Assembly (NCBI GenBank): GCA_014607495.2
Contig: CP053162.1
Span: 5,650,469 to 5,714,468 of the forward strand
Source of the DNA: Carposina sasakii
Taxonomy: Eukaryota > Arthropoda > Insecta > Lepidoptera > Carposinidae
Direction: 5' to 3'
DNA length: 64,000 nt
Shown: positions 46,924 to 57,249 of the stretch, piece after piece
Layout: the number at the start of each line of letters is the position of its first letter
How positions within the stretch are numbered: position 1 is the first letter of the stretch
Notes under the pieces: generated by a model
Told to the model about the DNA's origin: nothing
Seen by the model: only the letters and a program-made list of their open reading frames with translations
Databases searched by the model: none
Program-made: the position numbers and the translations under genes

Positions 46924-48489
46924 TTATTTAACTGGTTCTACAGGACCATTCAACGCTCTACGGAAAGTTTCGAAAGAAACCCATCCCTGTGAGTGATATT
47001 TCTTGGCCTCATCCCAAGTTTTATTAAATGTTTTGTCAGTGAACTTTTCACCTGCCCCCTCAAAGACTTTTCTAACAACTGCTGGTTCGCGTTTTGCAAA
47101 CATATCTCGGTGGTTGACATGTAATAATGTTAGAACACTTGGACTCAAACATGACTTCACATTCGATTCCTGAGGTAGGCAAGTTCTATCTGCTTTGCAA
47201 CAACGATCCGGTGTTACTGGGTAGTCCATGTCGAAGTATCTACCAGATGGTATACCAGCCATCCGACTGGTATCAGATGGCTGATCTGGTTTAACCATTT
47301 CTCCATAAGTGGTACGGAAATCAATACAATCTTCCGGTATATCTAATATTTTCGGAAAATCTGGTGAAGGTTCCCTATAATTTATAACACGGACGAATGT
47401 TTTATATTCTATCCTATTTTCTTCAAAGGCACCCCACATAGATAGTAGAGGCTCAATAAGTTTGGGGTCAAATCTAATATTTTTTTCTACACAACAATCA
47501 TATACAACATCTTTCGGCAACCATCCTGTTTGTTTTTTGTCAAAATATTTGAAGCTTGAATAAAAACCTCCAAAGAAAGTCGGTAAGAATTTTTTTGATA
47601 AAACCCTTCTCAGTGAGTTTAAATGACTAAAACATTTTCTAAAAAATGCTTTATCGGGATTGATATCACAGAAAGTCAAACACTCTGCAAGGTTATTAGA
47701 TGGTTTGAGAATTCCAAAGGCATATCCTGGAGGCACTTGATTTATGTTATTAAAAGGTGCTAAAACCGTACCGATTCTCGGCTGTTTTGAATCTTGAAAA
47801 TCAGCCTGCACTGAGTTTATTACTGCCCTGTTTCCCGTACCATTTACAAAGTTATCATAAGTTAAACAGCATCTTGCGTATCTGCCACGCCTGTCTACAT
47901 TAGTTTTGTATCCATAAGTAACGTCAGTTTTAAATGATGGAGAACAATATCCACGGTCAGTTTGAACACCGGGCTCTTTCGAATGCGGCGTTTTATCTGG
48001 ATATGGCACTTTAGGTAAACAAACTTCATACAAACTCTCATTCTTAGGCAACTTTTTCCCGAAAGTGGTACCAAATGTATCGAATCCTTCTGGTAACATG
48101 GGAACTGGATCTTGAACTTTTCCCAGAGGTTTCTTCCAAGTAGAACTGTACACTGTATTCTTCAAGTCTTCGACAAGAGTTTGGAATTTAGTTTTAATAG
48201 GTGGATTTAAAATGCCAGCGATTTTACTATAAGGTCCTGCGAAACGTGAGTCCAAAGGTGTGGGGCGGCGAAGAGGAGCAAGCGGTCTAGGAAGCTTCTC
48301 TGGTATTATAGCATCACTTATTAACCCATCTACTTCATCTTGCATTAGATAATGTTCTAAAGACTGGGCAACTTCTTCGTTGGCTTGTGCACTAGGTATC
48401 CCAGCGGCACAAATATTGTGATTTCTCTCAATAAACATACCGATGTTTCCCTTACCCCCGGAGGTTGCTTTGTTGCAATTAACTGCCAT
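46924..48489 (-). CDS. EFHB: EF-hand family member B (EFHB/CFAP21-like), copy 2
   Basis: An intronless frame of 521 aa, collinear with copy 1 over its whole length. It shares ATSGGKGN at the N-terminus, TWKKPLGKVQDPVPMLPEG, VPPGYAFGILKP, the EF-hand region (FKYFDKKQTGWLPKD) and the tail SQGWVSFETFRRAL. The two differ at many positions scattered along the protein but have no frame breaks, so both seem to be under protein-level constraint. As in copy 1, AATAAA overlaps the stop codon (TAA). They are head-to-tail on the minus strand, 0.77 kb apart, which fits tandem duplication of one retrocopy. An intron-bearing parent gene is expected elsewhere. Confidence 0.85.
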   Translation of the reverse strand: MAVNCNKATSGGKGNIGMFIERNHNICAAGIPSAQANEEVAQSLEHYLMQDEVDGLISDAIIPEKLPRPLAPLRRPTPLDSRFAGPYSKIAGILNPPIKTKFQTLVEDLKNTVYSSTWKKPLGKVQDPVPMLPEGFDTFGTTFGKKLPKNESLYEVCLPKVPYPDKTPHSKEPGVQTDRGYCSPSFKTDVTYGYKTNVDRRGRYARCCLTYDNFVNGTGNRAVINSVQADFQDSKQPRIGTVLAPFNNINQVPPGYAFGILKPSNNLAECLTFCDINPDKAFFRKCFSHLNSLRRVLSKKFLPTFFGGFYSSFKYFDKKQTGWLPKDVVYDCCVEKNIRFDPKLIEPLLSMWGAFEENRIEYKTFVRVINYREPSPDFPKILDIPEDCIDFRTTYGEMVKPDQPSDTSRMAGIPSGRYFDMDYPVTPDRCCKADRTCLPQESNVKSCLSPSVLTLLHVNHRDMFAKREPAVVRKVFEGAGEKFTDKTFNKTWDEAKKYHSQGWVSFETFRRALNGPVEPVK

Positions 48490-48555
48490 ATTATAGTTGC
48501 AACTTTATGGTTTCTGCTTTATGGTACTATCTTTATGGTATTATCTTTTGAATAT

Positions 48556-48590
48556 AAAAAGACGTAAAAATCCCGTTTTTACGTCTTTTT
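48556..48590. repeat. Perfect 15-bp hairpin
   Basis: aaaaagacgtaaaaa, a 5-base spacer tcccg, then tttttacgtcttttt form a perfect inverted repeat 66 bp upstream of EFHB copy 2. Its core acgt resembles CREB/bZIP half-sites, but no function is shown. Confidence 0.7.
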
Positions 48591-49342
48591 CCACTTGTTT
48601 ACTTCTTATTTTCTTGTCATTAGAGAGTAAGTATATTCTTTGCTTGTCATTGATTCATTTGTCAAATATGATCGCTCCAACTTATACGTGGTAACTCCTC
48701 TTTGCTAATTTGTATAGAACCTAAAGACCTTTATGACCTTTTTGCTAAACAATATTTACGGACTTCACTAAAAAAACGTCGGTAGATCGTACATAATATG
48801 AAAAGTTTGTAAACCGAAAGTCGCAAAGTCGTATTGATACCATTTTAACCTAATGTAAAGGAAAGTTATATAAAAATAACTATAGTTAAACTTATAACTT
48901 AGGTATGTTATCTCTCAATATACAAAGTCTCGGCACATACTCATATATCACATAGATCTCTCGTCAGTAATATGGTCATTACTAATACATACATGAAGAG
49001 AATTATAATTGTCGGTTTGTTGGCTTCGGGATTATGGACAATGACAACGTACTTTATATAAATACCGAACACGGAGTGATCATCATCAGTATATATCTGT
49101 AGGACTACCTGAAAGTTGACTTAACTCCTAATGTAATTTATAAATTTTGTGTATATCTTGTGACATATTTGAGTAAGTTTATTTCATACTACCATAAGGT
49201 AGAGCTATGTAAAAAGATAACTACAAAACTTAACTATGACTTATCTCCAGCAATAGTGGTTAACTGGAAGATAAAGCTATGTAGCATTAAGCTCGCTTTT
49301 GTATAAAAATATATTGAAATAAAGAATTTAACAATTTATATT

Positions 49343-49572
49343 GACGGCCGATTGGTGTAGTTGGTAGTGGCCCTGCCTGCGACGCCATAGGTCCTGGGTT
49401 CGAATCCCGGTAGGTGCAAATATTGATGTGATGAATATCGATGTTTGTTTCCGAGTCATGGATGTTTATATGTATACTTATCTATGTATTTATATACCGT
49501 TGCTTAGTATCCACGACACAAGACCTTAGGGATCTTAGTGTGGGACTAGGTCAATGTGTTGTGAAGTGTGTG

Positions 49573-49605
<33 letters not shown>

Positions 49606-49630
49606 TTATATATATATATATATATAACTA
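49343..49630 (+). mobile_element. tRNA-derived SINE, family S2 (full copy)
   Basis: The head has an A box (tggtgtagttggtagtgg) and a B box (gggttcgaatcccgg), followed by the body (ccgttgcttagtatccacga, gtgtgggactagg) and an A-run, then an (AT)n microsatellite at 49590-49625. The minus copy is in gene B at 6565-6782. Confidence 0.85.
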
Positions 49631-50597
49631 ATAACAAGCTTTAAATCTGTCTATAAAAAACTAACATAAACACTAGGTGCTATAATAATAATATTACCAC
49701 CCTTCGTTATTTCAATTATTCCATAAAGCGACTATTAAAATATAAAGTAGGTATCTAAACTATGCATAAAACAAACCTTGAATGAAATGATAAAATCAAA
49801 AGTAAGACAGTGTTATCAGGAAATAAATTTTCGATATGGCAAAACTGTAAATTTATGTAAACAAATCTTGTGGAATACGTGACAAAACAAGACTTTCCGT
49901 TGAAGGTCTAAGTTTATTCAAAGTAGTTGTTGGATATGCAGATCTCGGAAGAATCACGATGATGAGGCGCGGAATCCAATTCTAGGACCCACTTATTCGT
50001 AGATAGCTTTCCTTGACTATCTGATTGAACTCCAAATTATTTCCTGCTTTCCTGCTAAATTTCACAACGTCTCGGCGATCTTGTCAAATTCCAAAAAAAA
50101 TGGTGGCTGTCAAATTTTCTTGCTTGAATTTAATTTATTAAACGGCGAAAGGACCAGTGTTTCGTATCGATAAATAAGTGGACTGTATAATTTTATGAAT
50201 TCTGGTTTACTTTTCAAAATATAAATACAATGCAAGAATATAATAACCAATTTTATTATGAGACGCGTGCGTGCGGCCTGCGTTTTTGCTAACAAGAGAT
50301 CAAAAATAGGGCGAGAGCGCAGGTGCGCGGGGCGGCCGTGTTGCCAGCTTCCTGAAGCGTAGACATAGTAATTGAGGATAAATAGAGCACGGAAGTAAAA
50401 TAATAGGATAACATTATAACTTCCGTAGCTAATAATTGAATAATATAAGGTATGTTATAAATGCAAAGTTGATAGACTGTCGCGGAGCATTATTAAATAA
50501 ACCGCAGAAAACATATTTACTACATACCTAACTACATACATATAGTCACGCCCATCATTATACGCAAAGAAAATTACAAGCTTACCTGTATAGTAAA

Positions 50598-50720
50598 AAA
50601 GGGATTTATTTATTTAAAATTAGGCATACCAACATCACATGTATTGGAAAAGGGATAACATTATAAACTCATGTAACTGAGGTAGTCGGGTCGGTACTGT
50701 ACCTAAGACAGATATAAAAC
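50598..50720 (-). repeat. Dispersed repeat, family R4 (minus copy)
   Basis: ttatttatttaaaattaggc followed by ataccaacatcacatg is the reverse complement of the 4.4-kb R4 end. Confidence 0.5.
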
Positions 50721-51354
50721 ATTACGTTCTCTACTTAATATTTGCACTACTTATTTATGACAAAGAGATCTCCCCCATGATCCTATAGTTCTGTCGATAC
50801 CATGTCGGGAACACAGTCGTGTCATTATGTTATTAACCTATGTTATTAATACAATATGTACTAATATAATTTAATAATAATAATAGAATACGACGTACTA
50901 TAAAAACACATAGATGGCTTATTTAATTACATATAAGTTGCTCATTCCTTTAACCGAAATAAGTTAAATTATTCATAATGAGTTTATTTCACGAATAGGC
51001 AAAGTTACCTACGTGATGCATTGCGCCTTCGCAAAGTAGCATGTGCGTATACCATGTCCTTGGCAACCTACACTCAATAAACATCCATTAGATAAACAAA
51101 TTACCTATAGTTAATCATCCCAACCATAATCTAACTATTGACATAACATCATGTCGTAGGTATTAAGACATGCATGACGCCGACAACAATCAACAATTAA
51201 ATTATACGTTTATTTAATCAAACAATTATCTAAGTTTTCCACTCACAGTGCCTACTTAATGAACATGACTGAATTACTTAGAAACCCTGCTAAATATTAA
51301 AATGAAACGTAATTAATAAGTTATTGTAAAACTAACTAGTATTGTACTGTGATC

Positions 51355-51700
51355 CTATCATAATTATTCTGCCCTTACCCCATTATTCATGGTATAGACG
51401 CAATATGGTCTTCATCGTCAGCCTATTGCAGTCCACTGCTGGACGTAGGCCTCCCCCAGTGTACGCCACATGGCTCGATCTCCCGTTTTTGCCATCCAGT
51501 CACTACCAGCCGTCCTCTTTAAGTCATCGGTCCATCTGGCCAGAGGGCGCCCAACGCTACGCTTGCCGAAGCGCGGTCTACATTCGATAACCCGTTTACT
51601 CCTCAATATGGTCTATTGCCAGTTAAGTTCAACAATATCAAGTTATATTGCCAAAGGTTTGGCGTTTATTTCACGGCCGGCTGCCTATATCTCTATATCC
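51355..51700 (+). repeat. Dispersed repeat R5 split by a LINE
   Basis: The left part (51355-51411: ctgcccttaccccattattc) and right part (51604-51700: aaaggtttggcgtttatttcacggcc) are halves of one R5 copy, interrupted by the LINE fragment at 51412-51603. Confidence 0.65.
51412..51603 (-). mobile_element. 5'-truncated LINE 3' end, family L2, with target-site duplication
   Basis: The minus-strand frame carries the ORF2 C-terminus KRSVGRPLARWTDDLK, then WRTLGEAYVQQWTAIG-stop. An 11-bp duplication, caatatggtct, flanks it at 51401-51411 and 51604-51614. The intact duplication points to a relatively young insertion into an older R5 repeat. Confidence 0.85.
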
Positions 51701-52010
51701 TACTAATATTTAAAAATGAGAAAGTGAGATTGTGAAGATGTGTGGATATTTGTTACTCTTTCACGCAAAAACTATGATACGGATTATGATGAAACTTGGC
51801 TGTTATACATAAGCATAACAGACGGTCATGTAGATGAAGTTGCTATGTCTTCCTACGTTAGTTTTCAAGTTTTATCTTCATATAAAACGATGACTCTAAA
51901 TATATAATAACATGGTACCTATGGATTTAGATCCTTATTGACATGTTTATTAACTTCAGAAAATAAAGAAAACATCGACTATGTCGTAAAACGCCTTCAA
52001 CCGATCGAAT

Positions 52011-52017
52011 TATAAAT
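52011..52017 (+). promoter_or_regulatory. TATA box of CSP9
   Basis: tataaat lies 64 bp before the CSP9 ATG, leaving a short leader of about 30-35 nt without an intron. Confidence 0.45.
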
Positions 52018-52074
52018 GACCATCTTATCCTCTATCAAGCTTCGTTCACCATCATTCCTCAGATACATTTGAAA

Positions 52075-52761
52075 ATGCGGCCAACGTGGATAATCCTCAT
52101 AGCCTGCCTGACCCTAAGCGCAGCAGATTTTCTACAGTAGCAAGTATGACGACTTTGATGTGGAGCCACTGCTGGAGAACGACAGGATCCTGATGGGCTA
52201 CACCAAGTGCTTTCTAGAGCAGGGACCTTGCACGCCGGATGCCAAGGATTTTAGGAGTAAGTGTTACGTGTTACTCAATTTAATGGTAATAGCGCGATGG
52301 GGGAAGTACTCGTACTAATATTCTTCAACTTAGTCAGCCTAAAAGTAGTATCCCTTATGTGTCTATTTTTTTTTAACAGAAAATCTATTTTCTCTGCTTT
52401 TATTGCACGTTAACTTCTTACGTAATCTATGTATATACTTCATTTAAAAATCCAGAAAATCTTATGACTGAATGAATATATTAGGCACTGTTATAGTTGA
52501 TCTTGAGGTAAACGTCGTCGCTTTCTAATACTTTACTGCTTTTTAATTTCAGAAGTGATACCAGAAGCACTAGAAACATCTTGTGGAAAATGCACTCCAA
52601 AACAGAAGCAGTTGATAAAGCAGGTCATCAGAGCCGTGATGGCAACGCACCCTGAGGCTTGGGCGGAGCTGGAAGACAAGTACGATCCTGACAAGAAGTA
52701 CAGGGAGAACTTTGATAAGTTTTTGCGCAGAAAGATTAAATCGAACCAGAAGAAAGCATGA
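52075..52761 (+). pseudogene. Chemosensory protein CSP9, frameshift in the signal peptide
   Basis: Exon 1 (52075-52256) is 182 bp against 181 bp for CSP1, 3, 4 and 8. The frame MRPTWIILIACLTLSAADFLQ runs into TAG at 52138, while the CSP body (YSSKYDDFDVEPLLEN, CFLEQGPC) is open in the +1-shifted frame. Stops upstream in that frame exclude another start. Exon 2 (52553-52761) is intact, with CGKC (18 residues after the second Cys), LEDKYDPDKKYRENF and a basic tail ending NQKKA. Splice sites are normal. A single extra base, real or an assembly error, explains it. Everything after the lesion looks conserved, so the break is very recent or artefactual. Confidence 0.85.
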
Positions 52762-52944
52762 ACGAACGTAGAACACAAAGATTCTAATGTGATCAAAATT
52801 CATTGTTCTGTACCATTTTTGCGTTGACAATGATCGGAGAATTCACATACGAACGAAGTACCTAAAATAAATATTCATAAGCACTGGCGGCTCGACCTAA
52901 GGAGCGCTGGTGCAGAAGATTACAATCTATATTTCTCTATAGTA

Positions 52945-53345
52945 GTAGTACGGTATTGGGAAAGCTACCCCCCAAAGCTTTTCGTATCGCTTCGCTCACT
53001 ACAAGCGGGGTGCTTTCCCAATAACAGAGTGGAACAGGGCCCTAACCAAGGTTTTCGCTTCGCTCACTACAAGCGGAGTGCTTTCCCATAACAGATATAA
53101 ATTTTAAATAAACCGAACCTATTTTAAATGTGAATGCGACATTGTCAACATCAAAATCAGTACATGAAATAATTTAGTGGAACAGTGGCCCTAACCAAGG
53201 TTTTCGCTTCGCTCACTACAGCGGAGTGCTTTCCCATTAACAGATATAAATTTTAATAAGCCGAACCTATTTAAATGTGAATGCGACAATTGTACAACAT
53301 CAAAATCAGTACATGAAATAAATTTAGTGGAACAGGGCCCTAACC
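52945..53345. repeat. Tandem array, units of about 150 bp, next to the Polinton
   Basis: Units starting near 53029 and 53177 share gtggaacag, ccctaaccaaggttttcgct, tcgctcactacaagcggagt and aaatcagtacatgaaataa. A partial unit lies at 52960-53030, and the start of a further one at about 53327. The array could be internal repeats of the Polinton terminal region or an independent minisatellite. Confidence 0.75.
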
Positions 53346-53388
53346 TAACCCTATGCTTCGAACTGGGTGATCTGTTTTTAACGTGTAA

Positions 53389-53404
53389 GCAAGCATATGC
53401 TTGC
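53389..53404. repeat. Perfect 16-bp palindrome
   Basis: gcaagcatatgcttgc is self-complementary and sits between the tandem array and the first Polinton ORF. Confidence 0.7.
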
Positions 53405-53567
53405 GTGTAGTCATAATTGTTATGCGGTTGATTTTTATTTAATTTTTATTTAATTATTAGGTTTATTCTTTTTTCAACTACTATTGAAAACCTGACAATA
53501 TTAAAACCACTATCATTCAGTCAGACATAACTGAAGTTTTCAGTTATATATAAGTGAAAAGTCTATT

Positions 53568-53891
53568 CTAATTATCAGCTCGCTCCACTTGTTTTTGGTT
53601 TTCACATTCGCATAAATAACAAAAAGCGATCATCGGTAGTACTCCGTCTGGTTCGTCATAATCTTCTAATTTGTGATTCGTTGGGTGTCCGTTACATGGC
53701 GTAAAGTATGGAAGAATATCCTTGTCTTCGATCATGCTTTGGGGTAATAAACCATTTATATACCATTTTCTGATGTCGTTAGTGAGATATTTTAGAATAA
53801 TCGATTTATCTAATGACTGAATAACTTCTTTACATAGTGTCATGTTTGTACTTGCATTAATAATATTTATTCGTACTTTGCGTCCAACCAC
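53568..53891 (-). other. Unrecognised exon-like ORF at the Polinton left end
   Basis: A 107-codon minus-strand frame with no ATG near its start. The first codon is GTG, preceded by an acceptor-like aaacacag, and in-frame stops lie just upstream. It contains a C-x-x-C-x-C cluster (CYLCEC) and several acidic patches (DYDEPDG). No family is recognised. It may be the last exon of a spliced gene or a truncated Polinton accessory gene. Confidence 0.4.
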
Positions 53892-54071
53892 CTGTGTTTA
53901 TATTACGATAGTGAGAAGATATATGAGAATGAAATACTTAATATAGATAATAAGGGAGCCCTACGTCCAGCAACGGACTGCAATAGGCTAATGAAGATAT
54001 ATAATAATATAACAAAAAATAATATGCATCATTCCCCTATTATCAACCATATTGGTAAGAAGACAATCATT

Positions 54072-54765
54072 ATGAAATTTGTAAAGCAACCTCAAACATT
54101 AAGCGTTAAAAACATTTGTGTTGAACCGCAAAATGTAAGTCATCGTCATAACAAACTATTGCCGAATACAATTCGTTGTATTATTTGTGGGCCTTCGAAT
54201 TGTGGGAAGACTAATTTAATGATTGGTTTAATTTTACATGAAAATGGGTTGAAGTTCAATAATATTTATGTTTATTTTTCCAAAACTCTTTATCAACCAA
54301 AGTATATTTTTTCTTGAATCAGTTTTGAAAAGAGTGTCTGGTGTATCATTTCTTAAGTTTAGTGAAATGATCAAGTACTAAGTACACATGATGCCAAACC
54401 TCATTCTGTAATAATATTTGATGATATTGCTTGTGAAAATCAAAGCAATGTTCGAGATTATTTTGCAATGGGTAGACATAAAAATATAGATTCCTTCTAT
54501 TTAAATCAAACTTACAGTAAAATTCCTAAACAACTAATTAGGGATAATACTATTTTAATTATTATTTTTTAAGCAAGACGAAATCAACATGAAACATATA
54601 TATGATGAACATGCTTACACAGATATGACGTGGTTTGAGTTTCGGAAAAATGTGTGCAAAAATTTGGGAGAAACACATATAATTACTTAGTAATCAACAA
54701 AGATTGTAGCAAGAACAAAGGATGCTATCGTAATAAATTCGATACTTTTGTAGTCTTTGATTGAT
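54072..54765 (+). pseudogene. Polinton packaging ATPase (FtsK-HerA/A32-like), frameshifted
   Basis: This ATPase pumps DNA into capsids in the Polinton/adenovirus-like lineage. The first frame (54072-54317) has the Walker A motif CGPSNCGKT followed by NNIYVYSK-like strand sequence (NNIYVYFSK). Homology continues in other frames: a Walker B-type VIIFDDIACE near 54405-54440, then RHKNIDSFYLNQTY near 54475. At least two frame breaks (about 54317 and 54570) separate the parts. Length fits the usual 200-260 aa. It cannot make a full protein as it stands. Confidence 0.8.
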
Positions 54766-54881
54766 ATTTACATATTTATTATGTACATAAATATATATAT
54801 ATATTATATATTATATGAATGTTTTATTCTTACCATATTATTATCAATTGACACACGGTAGATAGCATAACAAATTTCAAA

Positions 54882-55816
54882 ATGGAACAATCATTAAAAC
54901 ATAAAATTGTGAACGCTGCTGAAGCTGTAAAGAGAAAAGTTCGCAAAATGCGTGACCTCGAAATGGATCGTAACAAAACATTGGAATCGGTCTTCAAACC
55001 TGTAACAGATCCTCTTAACGAAATTGTTCAACACAAATACAACACAAAGGTTTATAAGAAATTAAGTGAACCCTTAATGTCATCAAAAATGGAGGATGAG
55101 AACAAGTCGGTTATGAATAAACATTAAAAAGAAAATCAAGCATCACTATGACGATTATGCAACAGAGGAAGAAGAAATTAATAACGATGAAACTGATGAT
55201 GAAACTTCTGACGGAAATGAATCTTTTAAGTCTATGGATTCTTATGTTTGGAAAAAATACATCAACGTGGTCTTTCTTCTGAGGTACTAGATAACGTACC
55301 TTTTGGAGTAAGAATTACGAAGGGAAAATTAATGCTTGTTCGAGTCCAATCGAATTTAATGATATAGTATTGCTGTAGCAGGAAAGACGTATGAAACTAC
55401 ATCAGGCTTAAAACAACTTTTGCTCAAGAAAAACCCCTGATCTAAGTATTATAACAAGTAACGATTTTAAAAAATATAAGACGATGTTAATAGATACTAA
55501 TGCACATCGACGAGACTATGATCCAGAAAAACCTATAAAAAGTAATAAGGGTCAGAAGTACTTGCAAATTATTAAACCACTATTCCGTATGAGTAAAGAG
55601 TCACCTAGTACTATCACACAAAGGAAAGGAGAAGGTTTACCTATTCAGAAGCAATGGAAGAAAAATGTAGATTTTGTATATTGGGATGATCCGAACGAAC
55701 TTGTTGATAGGTTAAAGTTGTTGATTGCATCCAAAGATGCTGGTAACACTGGACTAGATAACGAAATAATATCTATTGTAGAAGAATTACGTGGAAGTGG
55801 TATTGTCAATCAATAA
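54882..55816 (+). pseudogene. Conserved Polinton-associated protein of unknown function, broken
   Basis: The N-terminal frame (54882-55127) is a basic coiled-coil-like stretch (AAEAVKRKVRKMRDLEMDR). After frame breaks between about 55125 and 55480, the C-terminal frame (55484-55816) ends with VDFVYWDDPNELVDRL and DNEIISIVEELRGSGI. I recognise this C-terminal block from proteins repeatedly found in insect Polinton-like elements, but its function is not established. Total length would be about 300 aa. Confidence 0.6.
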
Positions 55817-55880
55817 ATGATGATGTAAAACTTAGTTTAGTTCACTTTACTTTCAACCTTTCAGCTTATTTAATCTCAAC

Positions 55881-56255
55881 ATGAATATCGATAAATTCGG
55901 ACACCACGTTCATAAAAGAATGCGATTTATGGACATGATTGTAAATGAAAATAATAATAATAATAATATACTGAAATCGGAAAATGGAGAATTTAATTTA
56001 AAATCAACAAGATTGAGGGGTGTAAAAATGCCTATTGAATCAGATGACATTGTAAACAAAGAATATGTTGACAAATTGTGTCAAAATTTTACACGAAGGA
56101 GGAAGTTGACTCTTTGCTTAACAATTCATCTGCAAATATTTTACATAACATTGAAACAATGATAAAAGCTTTAAAAGCATCAATACCGCATCTTATCGAA
56201 CAGTATCTTCAGAATATTTACAGTAACACGAACATGGATCGAGTTAGACCATCAT
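55881..56255 (+). pseudogene. Small Polinton protein with a phage-fibre-like motif
   Basis: The frame 55881-56162 contains an Asn-rich linker, then STRLRGVKMPIESDDIVNKE followed by YVD. The pattern L-x-x-V/P...D-x-V-N-K-x-Y-V-D is typical of trimeric fibre/tail-fibre shafts in phages. A break near 56095 shifts the frame; the homologous end probably runs to the TAA at about 56255, two bases before the integrase start. A virion fibre role is inference. Confidence 0.45.
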
Positions 56256-56256
56256 A

Positions 56257-57195
56257 ATGATAAAACAACAAGTTGTAAATGAATTCATAAAGCTGCGCGA
56301 AAGAATTTCATTCGAAGGTCCTGTTATGTTGAAAGGAATTGATGACTTATGGCAAGCTGATTTGATTGATTTCCAAGATTTAAAAAAGTTTAACTCAGGA
56401 TTTAATTATATTTTAGTTGTGATCGATTGTTTCTCAAATTTTGCTTGGACAATACCGGTAAAATCAAAAACTAAAACCGAAATCTCAAATGCCTTCGCAA
56501 GCATATTACAAAAATATCATCGTCATCCTAATTATCTACAAACTGATAAGGGAACAGAGTTCTATAATGATGTTTTTAGAAGGTTGCTATTGTCTGTAAA
56601 TATTAAACATTATTCAACTTATTCGACTAAAAAGGCGTCTATAGTTTGAACGATTTATTAAAACATTAAAAAATAACTTATTTAAAAATTTAGTCTAAAT
56701 GGAAATTATAAATGGGTAGGTAAGCAGCTGAACGATGTAATGTATACATATAATAACACAAAACATAGCACCACCAACTTCAAACCATCAGATGTCGATA
56801 TTTCCAACACGGTACTAGTAATGAAAATATTATAAATCTCAAAATAAAAACAAGAAGAATAATTTCAAAAAATAAGTTTGATGTTGGTGATTATGTTCGT
56901 ATTAGTAAATATAAAAATGTTTTTGAAAAGGGTACACACCAAACTGGTCAACGGAAATATTTACAATCAAAAAAGTTAATAATACCTGCCCTATAACTTA
57001 TTTAATAGAAGACCAACAAAAGCACCTATATTAGGTGCTTTTTATGAACAAGAACTTCAAAAAAACTAAATATTATAATATTTATTTAATAGAGAGAGTT
57101 ATTAAAAAGAAAGGTATAAATTATTTGTGAAGTGGCTTGGTCTAAACAATGATAGTAATAGCTGGATTGATAAAAATGCTACAGTAAATTAATAA
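56257..57195 (+). pseudogene. Polinton integrase (rve, DDE) with chromodomain, broken
   Basis: This is the retroviral-type integrase that inserts the element. In frame 56257-56649, the first catalytic Asp is in LWQADLIDF and the second in LQTDKGTEF. The frame stops at 56647, just before the position expected for the catalytic Glu. Decayed coding continues: a TKHST-like block near 56760, a beta-strand region with GDYVRIS near 56887, and a C-terminal chromodomain-like segment (FVKWLGLNNDSNSWIDK near 57123). A chromodomain is usual for Polinton integrases. At least three breaks are visible, so it is inactive as it stands. Confidence 0.8.
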
Positions 57196-57249
57196 AAGCC
57201 TGTATATATTTAACATATAATTAAATGTTCTAACATTAGTTATTAGACA

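Larger units (their letters stand above)
48600..52000. other. EFHB-CSP9 spacer
   Basis: No gene was recognised. It includes the S2 SINE at 49.3 kb, the R4 copy at 50.6 kb and the split R5 repeat at 51.4 kb. Confidence 0.55.

Noticed and set aside
49345..49420. tRNA gene on the plus strand
   Set aside because: Good B box, but it continues into a shared SINE body and A/AT tail, with a related minus copy in gene B.
53953..53995. Start of the ATPase gene upstream of 54072
   Set aside because: cgtccagcaacggactgcaa and the following taggct are a LINE L2 tail, so the upstream frame extension from 53991 is not part of the ATPase.
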